Assembly (NCBI RefSeq): GCF_001278035.1
Contig: NZ_CP009452.1
Coordinates: 88,501-152,500, forward strand
Reading direction: 5' to 3'
Source of the DNA: Sphingopyxis sp. 113P3
GTDB lineage: Bacteria > Pseudomonadota > Alphaproteobacteria > Sphingomonadales > Sphingomonadaceae
DNA length: 64,000 nucleotides
Positions 1-7,820 of the stretch are shown piece after piece; the first letter of the stretch is position 1, and every line of letters starts with the position of its first letter. The position numbers and the translations under genes were made by a program. The notes under the pieces were generated by a model. It searched no databases. It was given only the letters and a program-made list of their open reading frames with translations, and was not told the DNA's origin.

Positions 1-165
1 CGCTCCGGGCTCGCCGCGGCCGACCAGGTGGTGATCACCGGATACCAGTTCGCGCGGCCGGGCGAGAAGGCCTTCACCAAGGCAGGCCGTATCTCGGCCG
101 AGCCCGAGAAGGCCGCCGCGTCGGCGCGCGAACCCCTGTCGGCGCAGGCGACTTTCGCGAAATGA
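1..165 (+). CDS. RND efflux periplasmic adaptor (MFP), C-terminal end only
   Basis: The window opens inside this gene; 54 codons remain before the TGA at 163-165. The visible tail (VVITGYQFARPGEKAF near its start) has the pattern of the last beta segment of AcrA/MexA-type membrane fusion proteins, followed by a low-complexity Ala/Glu/Lys end. It is followed 66 bp later by an HAE1 pump gene on the same strand, which is the usual adaptor-pump order. The function (bridging pump and outer-membrane channel in the periplasm) is inferred mainly from that context, because the diagnostic lipoyl and hairpin domains lie outside the window. Confidence 0.7.
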   Translation, partial: RSGLAAADQVVITGYQFARPGEKAFTKAGRISAEPEKAAASAREPLSAQATFAK

Positions 166-173
166 CCTTTCTC

Positions 174-195
174 CCCCTCCCGCCAGCGGGAGGGG
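174..195. repeat. Short GC-rich palindrome between adaptor and pump genes
   Basis: A perfect 10-bp inverted repeat, CCCCTCCCGC / GCGGGAGGGG, with a 2-nt CA loop. It sits between the adaptor stop and the pump start. There is no T-run, so it looks more like a REP-like dispersed palindrome or an mRNA-stabilising hairpin than a terminator. A similar palindrome occurs at 6452-6471. Confidence 0.65.
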
Positions 196-231
196 ACGTT
201 CGAATTCAATCACCAGAACGGGGGCTCTCCC

Positions 232-3200
232 ATGCGCCTTTCGCGTTTCTTTATCGACCGGCCGATCTTTGCGGCGGTCCTCGCGGTGATCATCACCATC
301 ATCGGGGCGGTGGCCTATGTCGGTCTGCCCGTCTCGCAATATCCCGACATCATTCCCCCGACGGTGACGGTGACGGCAAGTTATCCCGGCGCTTCAGCTG
401 AAACCGTCGCCGACACGGTGGCGGCACCGATCGAGCAGGAAATCAACGGCGTCGAAAACATGCTCTATATGAGCAGCCAGTCGACCGGAGACGGCGCCGT
501 CACGATTACGGTGACCTTCAAGATCGGAACCGATCTCGACGCCGCGCAGGTGCTGGTGCAGAACCGCGTCGCCATCGCGACCCCGCGCCTGCCCGAAACC
601 GTCCAGCGGCTGGGCGTGGTGACGCGCAAGACGTCGCCCGACTTCCTGATGGTGGTGAACCTCGTTTCGCCCGACAAGTCGCTCGATCGCGCCTATATTT
701 CCAACTATGCGCTGACCCAGCTTCGCGACCGCCTCAGCCGCATCGACGGCGTCGGCGACGTGCGCCTGTTCGGCAATCGCGACTATTCGATGCGCGTATG
801 GATCGACCCCGGCCGCGCGGCCGCGCTTGACCTGACCGCGGGCGAGATCGTCGCTGCGCTGCGCCGCGAAAACGTGCAGGTCGCCGCGGGCACGCTCGGC
901 CAGCCGCCTTATGCGAACGGCAGCGATTTCCAATTGAATGTGGAAACGCAGGGCCGCCTGACCGACCCCAGCGACTTTGCCAACATCGTCATCCGCAGTG
1001 ACGCCGACGGGCGGCAGGTGCGCGTGTCGGATGTCGCGCGCGTCGAGCTCGGCGCGTCGGATTACAACAGCAACACCTATCTGTCGGGCGATCCGACGGT
1101 GATCATGGCGGTCTTCCAGCGCCCCGGATCGAACGCGCTCGCCGCCGCGCAGGCGGTCGAGGCCGAGATGGAAACGGCGTCAAAGAGCTTCCCCAAGGGG
1201 CTCGAATATCGCGTCATCTATAATCCCACCGAATTCATCTCCCAGTCGATCGACGCGGTGATGGACACCTTGTTCGAAGCGGTGGTGCTCGTCGTGATCG
1301 TCATTCTGGTATTCCTCCAGAAATGGCGCGCGGCGATCATTCCGGTGCTTGCCATTCCCGTATCGCTGGTCGGCACTTTCACGGTGCTTGCGGCGTTCGG
1401 ATACAGCCTCAACAATCTGTCGCTGTTCGGCATGGTGCTCGCGATCGGGATCGTCGTCGACGACGCGATCGTCGTGGTCGAGAATGTCGAGCGCAACCTC
1501 GAAAAGGGGATGAGCGCGCTGGAGGCCGCGCGAACGTCGATGGACGAGGTGTCGGCCGCGCTGGTGGCGATCGTGCTGGTGCTCTGCGCGGTGTTCGTGC
1601 CGACCCTGTTTCTCACCGGGCTGTCGGGCGCTTTCTATCAGCAGTTCGCGGTGACCATCTCGACCGCCACGATCATCTCGCTGATCCTCTCGCTCACCCT
1701 GTCGCCCGCGCTCGCCGCGATACTGCTGCGTCCGCATGCGGCCCCCACGAACGAAGGGCGCGGTATGCAGATGCTGCGCCGCGCCGGCGATGCCTTCAAC
1801 CGCGCCTTCGAGCGGCTGGGCGGCGCCTATGCGGCGCTCACGGCGCGGCTCGTGCGCGCGCCGAAGAAGGTCATGGCGACCTATGCGGGGCTGATCGCGG
1901 CGACCGTCGCGCTGTTCTGGGCGACGCCCACGGGCTTCATCCCGGCGCAGGATCAGGGCTATTTCCTCGTCGTCGCCAAGCTTCCCTCCGGGGCGTCGGT
2001 CGAACGCACCGACGCCGTGCTGCAGAAGGTCGCGCAGCGCGTGCTGCCGGTCGAGGGCATATTGGGTTCGGTGATGCTAGCGGGCTTCGACGGCCCGTCG
2101 CAGACCCTCGCGCCCAATTCGGCGGCCGCCTATTTCCCTCTCAAATCCTTTGAGGAGCGCAAGAAGCTCGGCGTCAAGCTCGACGACATCATCAACGAGG
2201 CGCGCAAGCGCACCGCCGACATCACCGAAGCGCAAATCGTGATCATTCCCCCGCCACTGATCCAGGGGATCGGTTCGGCGGGCGGCTACCGGATGATCGT
2301 GCAGGATCGCGGCGGGCACGGCTATGCCCAACTGGCGAAGGAATCGAACAATCTGATCGGTAAGGCGAACCAGGCGCAAGGCCTTGCAAATGTCTTCACC
2401 TTCTTCGATCCGACCAATCCGCGCGTCTTCGCGGACATCGACCGGGCGAAGGCGAACGCTCTCGGCGTTCCGCCCGACCGCGTTTTCGAAGCGCTGCAGG
2501 TCTACCTGGGCTCGGCTTTCGTCAACGATTTCAACCTGCTCGGGCGCACCTACCGTGTGACCGCGCAGGCCGATGCGCCCTATCGCCAGACGGTCGCCGA
2601 CATTGCCAACCTTCGTACCCGGTCCAACTCGGGGGCGATGGTGCCGATCGGGTCGGTCGCCAATTTCGAGGACCGCACCGGGCCGTACCGTGTCACGCGC
2701 TACAATCTCTTCCCTGCGGTCGAGGTCGATGGCGACACGGCACCGGGATCGTCCTCGGGCGCCTCGCTGACCACGATGGAGAAGCTGGCGAGCGAAACGC
2801 TGCCCGCGGGCTATGGCACCGAATGGACGGGCATCGCCTTCCAGCAGAAGGCGGCGGCGAACACAGCCGGCATCGTCTTCGCGCTCGCGGTGGTCTTCGT
2901 CTTTCTGGTGCTCGCGGCGCAGTATGAAAGCCTGACGCTGCCGCTGGCGATCATTCTGATCGTCCCGATGTGCCTGCTCGCGGCGATGGTGGGCGTCAAT
3001 CTTCGCGGGATGGACAATAATGTCCTCACGCAGATCGGCCTCGTCGTCCTGATCGCGCTCGCGGCGAAGAACGCCATCCTGATCGTCGAATTCGCCCGCC
3101 AGGCCGAGGAACAGGACGGGCTGTCGCCGGTCGAGGCCGCCGTGCGAGCCGCGCGCGACCGCCTGCGCCCCATCCTTATGACGAGCTTTGCCTTCATCCT

Positions 3201-3417
3201 CGGCGCCGTGCCGCTGCTGATCGCGAGCGGCGCGGGGGCGGAGTTGCGTCAGGCGCTTGGCACCGCGGTATTCTTCGGGATGCTCGGCGTCACCGCGTTC
3301 GGCCTCATCTTCACCCCCACCTTCTACGTCGTTTGCCGCGCACTCGGCGAGTGGTTCGCGCACCGGCGGGGCGGGACGGGCGGCCACGGCGCGCTGGCGC
3401 CGGTTCCGGCGGAATAG
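232..3417 (+). CDS. RND multidrug efflux pump, HAE1 family (AcrB/MexB-like)
   Basis: Inner-membrane proton-drug antiporter of 1061 residues, the normal length for HAE1 pumps. The N-terminus (SRFFIDRPIFAAVLAVII) is the first transmembrane helix. Two periplasmic porter halves alternate with two blocks of membrane helices, about residues 340-500 and 870-1040. TM4 holds the paired proton-relay aspartates in GIVVDDAIVVVEN (D410, D411). The TM10 lysine lies in AAKNAILIVEFA. The gene lies between the adaptor tail and an OprM-type channel, so all three parts of a tripartite pump are present. Substrates cannot be read from sequence. No local repressor gene is seen inside the window. Confidence 0.95.
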   Translation: MRLSRFFIDRPIFAAVLAVIITIIGAVAYVGLPVSQYPDIIPPTVTVTASYPGASAETVADTVAAPIEQEINGVENMLYMSSQSTGDGAVTITVTFKIGTDLDAAQVLVQNRVAIATPRLPETVQRLGVVTRKTSPDFLMVVNLVSPDKSLDRAYISNYALTQLRDRLSRIDGVGDVRLFGNRDYSMRVWIDPGRAAALDLTAGEIVAALRRENVQVAAGTLGQPPYANGSDFQLNVETQGRLTDPSDFANIVIRSDADGRQVRVSDVARVELGASDYNSNTYLSGDPTVIMAVFQRPGSNALAAAQAVEAEMETASKSFPKGLEYRVIYNPTEFISQSIDAVMDTLFEAVVLVVIVILVFLQKWRAAIIPVLAIPVSLVGTFTVLAAFGYSLNNLSLFGMVLAIGIVVDDAIVVVENVERNLEKGMSALEAARTSMDEVSAALVAIVLVLCAVFVPTLFLTGLSGAFYQQFAVTISTATIISLILSLTLSPALAAILLRPHAAPTNEGRGMQMLRRAGDAFNRAFERLGGAYAALTARLVRAPKKVMATYAGLIAATVALFWATPTGFIPAQDQGYFLVVAKLPSGASVERTDAVLQKVAQRVLPVEGILGSVMLAGFDGPSQTLAPNSAAAYFPLKSFEERKKLGVKLDDIINEARKRTADITEAQIVIIPPPLIQGIGSAGGYRMIVQDRGGHGYAQLAKESNNLIGKANQAQGLANVFTFFDPTNPRVFADIDRAKANALGVPPDRVFEALQVYLGSAFVNDFNLLGRTYRVTAQADAPYRQTVADIANLRTRSNSGAMVPIGSVANFEDRTGPYRVTRYNLFPAVEVDGDTAPGSSSGASLTTMEKLASETLPAGYGTEWTGIAFQQKAAANTAGIVFALAVVFVFLVLAAQYESLTLPLAIILIVPMCLLAAMVGVNLRGMDNNVLTQIGLVVLIALAAKNAILIVEFARQAEEQDGLSPVEAAVRAARDRLRPILMTSFAFILGAVPLLIASGAGAELRQALGTAVFFGMLGVTAFGLIFTPTFYVVCRALGEWFAHRRGGTGGHGALAPVPAE

Positions 3418-3428
3418 GAGAAAAGACG

Positions 3429-4835
3429 ATGATACTCCGCACCACCCTCACCGCCGCGTCGGTGCTGGCGCTCGCTGCCTGCGCGGTTGGCCCCGACTAT
3501 AAGGCGCCGCAATCGGCGTCGACGCCTGCCGCGGCCGGCGCGTTCGTTGCGGCGGATAGCTCCGCCGTCAGTCTCGATCCGGTCGCGCCGGACTGGTGGC
3601 GTCTCTATGACGATCCCGTGCTCGACGGTCTCGTCGCCGATGCGCTGCAGGCCAATACCGACGTTCGCGTAGCCGTCGCCAACATCGCCAAGGCCCGCGC
3701 GGCGCTGCGCGGTGCGCGTAGCGACCGGCTGCCGCAGACCGGGATTTCGGCCGGCGCGGACTATGGCCGTCTGCCCGAAGGCCAGCGTGCGCCCGGCGCG
3801 TCCCGCGAAGACTGGACGGTCGATGCCGGGCTGAACGTCGCCTACGAGGTCGACCTGTTCGGCCGCGTTGCGCGCTCGGTCGAGGCGGCACGCGGCGACG
3901 TCGCGGCGGCGCAAGCCGATGCCGAGGCGGTACGCGTGATGGTCGTGTCGGACACGACGCTCGCCTATGCTGACGCGGCCTCGGGCGCGGCGAGGCTCGA
4001 CGTCGCGCGCCATATCGTCGACCTGCTCGACCGGCAGGTGATGCTGACCGGGCGGCGCAAGGAGGCGGGGCTCGCGACCGGGCTCGACCTCGCGCGGATC
4101 ACGACGCTGCGCGATCAGCGCGCCGCCGATATTCCCGCGCTCGAAGCCGAGCGGCAGGCGGCGCTCTTCCGCCTCGCGACGCTCACCGGCCGCGCGCCTG
4201 CGGAGCTCCCTGCCATTGCGGCCGACCGCAACATCAGCCTCGAAATCACCGATCCCATCCCGGTCGGTGACGGGGCGGCGCTTCTGAAGCGTCGCCCCGA
4301 CATTCGCGCCGCCGAACGCCGCCTTGCCGCCGACACGGCGCGGATCGGAGTTGCGACCGCCGACCTTTATCCGCACATCACGCTGGGCGGATCGGTCGGG
4401 TCGACGGGGACGGGTCTCGGCGACATTTTCGGTGGCGGGCCGCTGCGCTGGCTGCTGGGGCCGCTCATTAACTGGGCTTTCCCCAATCAGGAGCCCGCGC
4501 GGGCGCGGATCGCGGCGGCCGAGGCCGAAACGCAGGCGTCGCTCGCACGCTTCGACGGCACGGTGCTGCGCGCGCTCGAGGAAACCGAAACCGCGCTTTC
4601 GGGCTATGCGCGCGCGCTCGAACAGCGGCAGGCGCTTCGCGCCGCGCGCGAGCAGGCGGCAAAGGCGGCGCGGATCGTGCGCGCCCAGCGCGAGGAAGGC
4701 GCCGCGGACTCGCTGGCCTGGCTCGATGCCGAACGCACCGCGGCGGAGGCCGAAGCGGCGCTCGCGGCGCAGGATGCGGCGATTTCGCGCCGGCAGATCG
4801 CGCTGTTCCGGGCGCTGGCGGGCGGCTGGTCCTAG
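3429..4835 (+). CDS. Outer-membrane efflux lipoprotein, OprM/NodT type
   Basis: TolC-like outer-membrane channel of the efflux operon, 468 residues. I chose the ATG at 3429 because AGGAGA lies just upstream (overlapping the pump stop) and because it gives a lipoprotein signal ending in LAAC with the lipidated Cys at residue 18. The longer in-frame reading from 3333 would overlap the pump by 85 bp. Two outer-membrane efflux repeats follow, with typical segments such as AYEVDLFGRV and LKRRPDIRAAERRL. Its TAG overlaps the convergent TAG of the MFS gene within the four bases CTAG at 4832-4835. Confidence 0.93.
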   Translation: MILRTTLTAASVLALAACAVGPDYKAPQSASTPAAAGAFVAADSSAVSLDPVAPDWWRLYDDPVLDGLVADALQANTDVRVAVANIAKARAALRGARSDRLPQTGISAGADYGRLPEGQRAPGASREDWTVDAGLNVAYEVDLFGRVARSVEAARGDVAAAQADAEAVRVMVVSDTTLAYADAASGAARLDVARHIVDLLDRQVMLTGRRKEAGLATGLDLARITTLRDQRAADIPALEAERQAALFRLATLTGRAPAELPAIAADRNISLEITDPIPVGDGAALLKRRPDIRAAERRLAADTARIGVATADLYPHITLGGSVGSTGTGLGDIFGGGPLRWLLGPLINWAFPNQEPARARIAAAEAETQASLARFDGTVLRALEETETALSGYARALEQRQALRAAREQAAKAARIVRAQREEGAADSLAWLDAERTAAEAEAALAAQDAAISRRQIALFRALAGGWS

Positions 4836-6340
4836 GAAGTGCGTTCGCTGGCCGGAACCAGCGGCGTCACCCGCGTCATCGCGGCGGCGGCCATGAGCAG
4901 CGTTGCCGCCGCGAAGGCCATCGTCCAGATCGGCTCGTCCGGGAAGAAGGCCTTCATCAGCTGCCCCATCACTGTCGCCACGAGCAACTGCGGGACGACG
5001 ATGAAGACATTGAACAATCCCATATAGGTGCCAAGCTTCGCCTGCGGCAGGTTGGACGCGAGGATAGCATAAGGCATGGCGAGCACCGAGGCCCAGAAAA
5101 TGCCGATGAACAGCTCGCTGAGGATGAGCTCGGCCGGGTCGCGCAGGACGAGAAAACTCGCATAGCCAGCGGCGCCGCACAGCAGGGCGATGATATGGGT
5201 ACGCGCCGCGCCGATCCGCGCCGCGAGCCAAGGCAGTAGTGTCAGCGCCGCGACCGCTGCCACGCCGTTGTAGATCGCGAACAGCTCGCCGACCCAATTG
5301 GCGCCGTCCTGATAGGCGGCCGAAGCGGGATCGGTAGCGTGGAAATGATATTGGGTGACGATTGGCGTCGTGTTGATCCACATGATGAAGAGCGCCGACC
5401 AGCTGAAGAACTGGACGAGCGCGAGACGCTTCATCAGGGGCGGCATCCCAGCGAAATCGCCGACGATGCTCGACAACATATTCGCCGTATTGCCGCGGCG
5501 CGCGAGCGCGATCGCGATCATCGCGGCGAGGCCGTAACCCGCGAGCAACGCGCCGAGCAGCAGAATTTCGCGGAGCAGCGCAAAACGCGTCTGGACGAAG
5601 GCGACGAGGATGCCGCTGGCGATCCACGCGAGGCTCGCACCATAGCCGCGCGAGGCGAGCGCACGCTTCGCGGGCGCCGCTGCTTCGGCGCGCGCGGCCT
5701 CGAACGCCGTCATCTGTTCAGGGCTGTATTCGCTGGTGGTGACGACGGTCCACAGCACCGCGAGGAAGAGCGCAATCCCGCCGAACCAGAACGCGTAGCG
5801 TACCGTGTCGGGAATCTGCCCCGGCGGCGCTACATTGGCGACTCCCATCGCTTCCATCAGCGCGGGAAACAGCGATCCGACGACCGCGCCCGCGCCGATG
5901 AACGCGGTCTGCACGGCATAGCCGGCGCTGTGCTGGTCCTTGCGCAGCATGTCGCCGACGAAGGCTCGGAAAGGCTCCATCGAGATATTGAGCGAGGCGT
6001 CGAGCAGCCACAGCATCACCGCCGCGAACCAGATCGCGGGGCTTTGGGGCATTACGAACAGCGCCATCGCGGCGAGGATGGCGCCGGCGAGAAAATAGGG
6101 GCGCCGGCGGCCAAGGCGGCCGAGCCAGGTGCGGTCGCTCATATGGCCGATCACCGGTTGGACCAGCAGCCCGGTGAGCGGCGCCGCGACCCACAGCCCG
6201 GGCAGTTTCTCGATATCCTCCCCCAGCGACTGGAAGATGCGGCTCATATTGGCGTTCTGCAGCGCAAAGCCGATCTGGATACCGAAAAAGCCGAAGCTGA
6301 TGTTCCACAGGCCGGCAAGGCTCTGCCGCGGCTTGTCCAT
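4832..6340 (-). CDS. MFS sugar transporter, SLC45/sucrose-maltose type
   Basis: Polytopic inner-membrane transporter of 502 residues with about 12 helices. Near the N-terminus, NISFGFFGIQIGFALQNANM and GHMSDRTWLGRLGRRRPY match the SLC45-like glycoside-proton symporters, including the RxGRRRP loop between TM2 and TM3. The ATG at 6340 has a GAGGGAGAGG Shine-Dalgarno; the reading frame is open 25 codons further upstream but without a good ribosome site. It lies next to a LacI regulator and a TonB receptor/amylase operon, so maltose or maltodextrin import is the likely job. Substrate is inferred from context only. A 9-mer shared with the TonB receptor promoter lies about 90 bp upstream. Confidence 0.88.
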   Translation of the reverse strand: MDKPRQSLAGLWNISFGFFGIQIGFALQNANMSRIFQSLGEDIEKLPGLWVAAPLTGLLVQPVIGHMSDRTWLGRLGRRRPYFLAGAILAAMALFVMPQSPAIWFAAVMLWLLDASLNISMEPFRAFVGDMLRKDQHSAGYAVQTAFIGAGAVVGSLFPALMEAMGVANVAPPGQIPDTVRYAFWFGGIALFLAVLWTVVTTSEYSPEQMTAFEAARAEAAAPAKRALASRGYGASLAWIASGILVAFVQTRFALLREILLLGALLAGYGLAAMIAIALARRGNTANMLSSIVGDFAGMPPLMKRLALVQFFSWSALFIMWINTTPIVTQYHFHATDPASAAYQDGANWVGELFAIYNGVAAVAALTLLPWLAARIGAARTHIIALLCGAAGYASFLVLRDPAELILSELFIGIFWASVLAMPYAILASNLPQAKLGTYMGLFNVFIVVPQLLVATVMGQLMKAFFPDEPIWTMAFAAATLLMAAAAMTRVTPLVPASERTS

Positions 6341-6427
6341 TGCCTCTCCCTCTTTCTGGCCGCCGATGCGGCTCGCGTTCGGGCGGACTCTGCCGTGCGG
6401 CGCGGAAGGGGGCAAGCGGGGCGGGGT

Positions 6428-6436
6428 GGGTATACG
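6428..6436 (-). promoter_or_regulatory. Candidate operator half shared with the TonB receptor promoter
   Basis: On the minus strand this reads CGTATACCC, identical to the 9-mer at 7670-7678 in front of the TonB receptor. It is preceded on the minus strand by AACGCATT, so the site may be a degenerate palindrome. Its position upstream of the MFS gene suggests shared control by the LacI-type regulator encoded between the two sites. Prediction only. Confidence 0.4.
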
Positions 6437-6451
6437 AATGCGTTTGCCTCG

Positions 6452-6471
6452 CCCTCCCCTTCAGGGGAGGG
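6452..6471. repeat. GC-rich palindrome downstream of the LacI gene
   Basis: A 9-bp perfect stem, CCCTCCCCT / AGGGGAGGG, with a 2-nt TC loop, placed 8 bp past the lacI-type stop codon and before the MFS gene. It resembles the 174-195 palindrome in size and composition. It could serve as a weak terminator or as a REP-like spacer element; there is no T-run on either strand. Confidence 0.55.
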
Positions 6472-6479
6472 GCTATCAG

Positions 6480-7514
6480 TCAAATTGCCGTGCTCTGCCG
6501 CCTGATCAGCCGCGCGGGGAGCATGGTGCGGTCGGCCGCCTTGCCGTCGATGCGGCGGAGCAATGCGTCGACGAGCAGTTCGCCCGCGCCCTTCATGTCC
6601 TGCATCAGGGTGGTCAGCGTCGGCGAGGTCTGGCTGGCCGCGGGAATGTCGTCGAAGCCGATCAGCGCAACATCCTGCGGGCAGCCCAGCCCAGCTTCGG
6701 CGAGCGCGCGCATCGCGCCGATCGCGATCAGGTCGCTACCTGCGAAGATGGCGTCGAATGCCTTGCCACGCGCGAGCAGCGCCTTGGCGGCGGCGTAGCC
6801 CGAATCCTCGGACGAAACCGCGTCCTGCTGAAGCGTGGGGTCCGCCGTGAGGCCTGCCGCGGTCAGTGCGCGACAGAGACCGGTGTAGCGGTCCTGAAAT
6901 TCGGGTGCATGATCCGACGCATCGCCGAGAAAGGCGATACGCCGCCGCCCGATCTCGACCAGATGTTCGCCTGCCAGCTCACCCGCGCCGAGATTGTCCG
7001 ACCCGACGGTCAGCCCGATACTGTCGTCCGACACTGACCCCCAGCGAACGAACTTGGTCCCCATTTCGACGAGATGCTCAAGCTTCGTGCGGTAGAGCTG
7101 ATAGTCGCCATAGCCGAGGAGGATGATGCCGTCCGACCGGTGGCTGTCCTGATAGGTGACGTGCCAGTCGTTATGCATCTGTTGGAAACTGATGAGCAGG
7201 TCATAGCCTCTCAGCGCGCATTGGCGGGTGATCGACCCCAGCATCGACAGGAAGAAGGGGTTGATCATCGAATCGTCGGGGTTTGGGTCCTCGAAGAAGA
7301 GCAGGGCGAGCGTATGGGTGCGCTGCGAGCGCAGGCTCGACGCGTTTTTGTCGACGGTATAGTTGAGCTCGCGCGCGATGCGCTCGATGTTCGCACGGGT
7401 CGCGGCGCTCACCGACTTGCTGCCGCGCAGCGCGCGCGACACGGTCGGCTGCGACACGCCCGCCAGATAGGCGATGTCGAACGACGTCGGCTTGGACGAG
7501 GGCGGCCTCCCCAT
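6480..7514 (-). CDS. LacI/GalR-family regulator of the malto-oligosaccharide locus
   Basis: DNA-binding repressor of 344 residues. The HTH lies at the N-terminus (FDIAYLAGVSQPTVSRALRG), including the conserved hinge approach. A periplasmic-binding-protein-like sugar sensor domain fills residues 60-340. The ATG at 7514 has AGGAGAGG upstream; an upstream in-frame ATG at 7544 would add ten residues but has no better ribosome site. The gene sits between the MFS transporter (same strand) and the divergent TonB receptor operon. It probably represses both, with a maltose-type sugar as inducer. The ligand is inferred from neighbours, not visible. Confidence 0.9.
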   Translation of the reverse strand: MGRPPSSKPTSFDIAYLAGVSQPTVSRALRGSKSVSAATRANIERIARELNYTVDKNASSLRSQRTHTLALLFFEDPNPDDSMINPFFLSMLGSITRQCALRGYDLLISFQQMHNDWHVTYQDSHRSDGIILLGYGDYQLYRTKLEHLVEMGTKFVRWGSVSDDSIGLTVGSDNLGAGELAGEHLVEIGRRRIAFLGDASDHAPEFQDRYTGLCRALTAAGLTADPTLQQDAVSSEDSGYAAAKALLARGKAFDAIFAGSDLIAIGAMRALAEAGLGCPQDVALIGFDDIPAASQTSPTLTTLMQDMKGAGELLVDALLRRIDGKAADRTMLPARLIRRQSTAI

Positions 7515-7820
7515 GTTCCTCTCCTGCCTCGCAGCCTTTCCCAAGGCGGCGCGCGCCGGAATCTAGCGGGTGGCCGGCGCCGCGCAAGGCTTCGCATCGG
7601 GACCTTTGAGGCGCGAAGCAGGCTGTGACATTTTGGTACCAGGCACCGCGGCCGCATAATATGCGTATACGTATACCCTATGGCCGCCGCTCCCGATTGG
7701 TTTCAATTGCAGGGTGAAGACGGGAACACCCGCGTGTCGGAGAGGAGCCTGGCGGACGGAGCGCCGTCCCTTAGGCCGATGCGTGGCAAGACTGCCCGTC
7801 CGAGCCAGGGGAGCCTTTTC
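7515..7820. promoter_or_regulatory. Divergent control region between LacI gene and TonB receptor
   Basis: A 306-bp stretch without a convincing gene. A receptor-frame extension is open from 7680 but has no signal peptide at its start. It contains an 8-bp palindrome TGGTACCA (7634-7641), a possible -10 CATAAT (7655-7660) with TTGGTA (7633-7638) 16 bp upstream as a -35, and the 12-bp palindrome at 7665-7676. The palindrome lies immediately after the proposed -10, a position where a bound LacI-type repressor would block transcription. Confidence 0.55.
7665..7676 (+). promoter_or_regulatory. Candidate LacI-type operator (12-bp perfect palindrome)
   Basis: GTATACGTATAC is self-complementary, with the central CG step typical of LacI/GalR operators. 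It lies 145 bp before the TonB receptor start and overlaps the 9-mer CGTATACCC that recurs upstream of the MFS gene at 6428-6436. The most likely binder is the regulator encoded at 6480-7514. Inferred. Confidence 0.55.

Noticed and set aside
3324..5627. Open minus-strand frame of 767 codons across efflux and MFS genes
   Set aside because: It overlaps two well-supported genes in other frames and shows only shadow composition.
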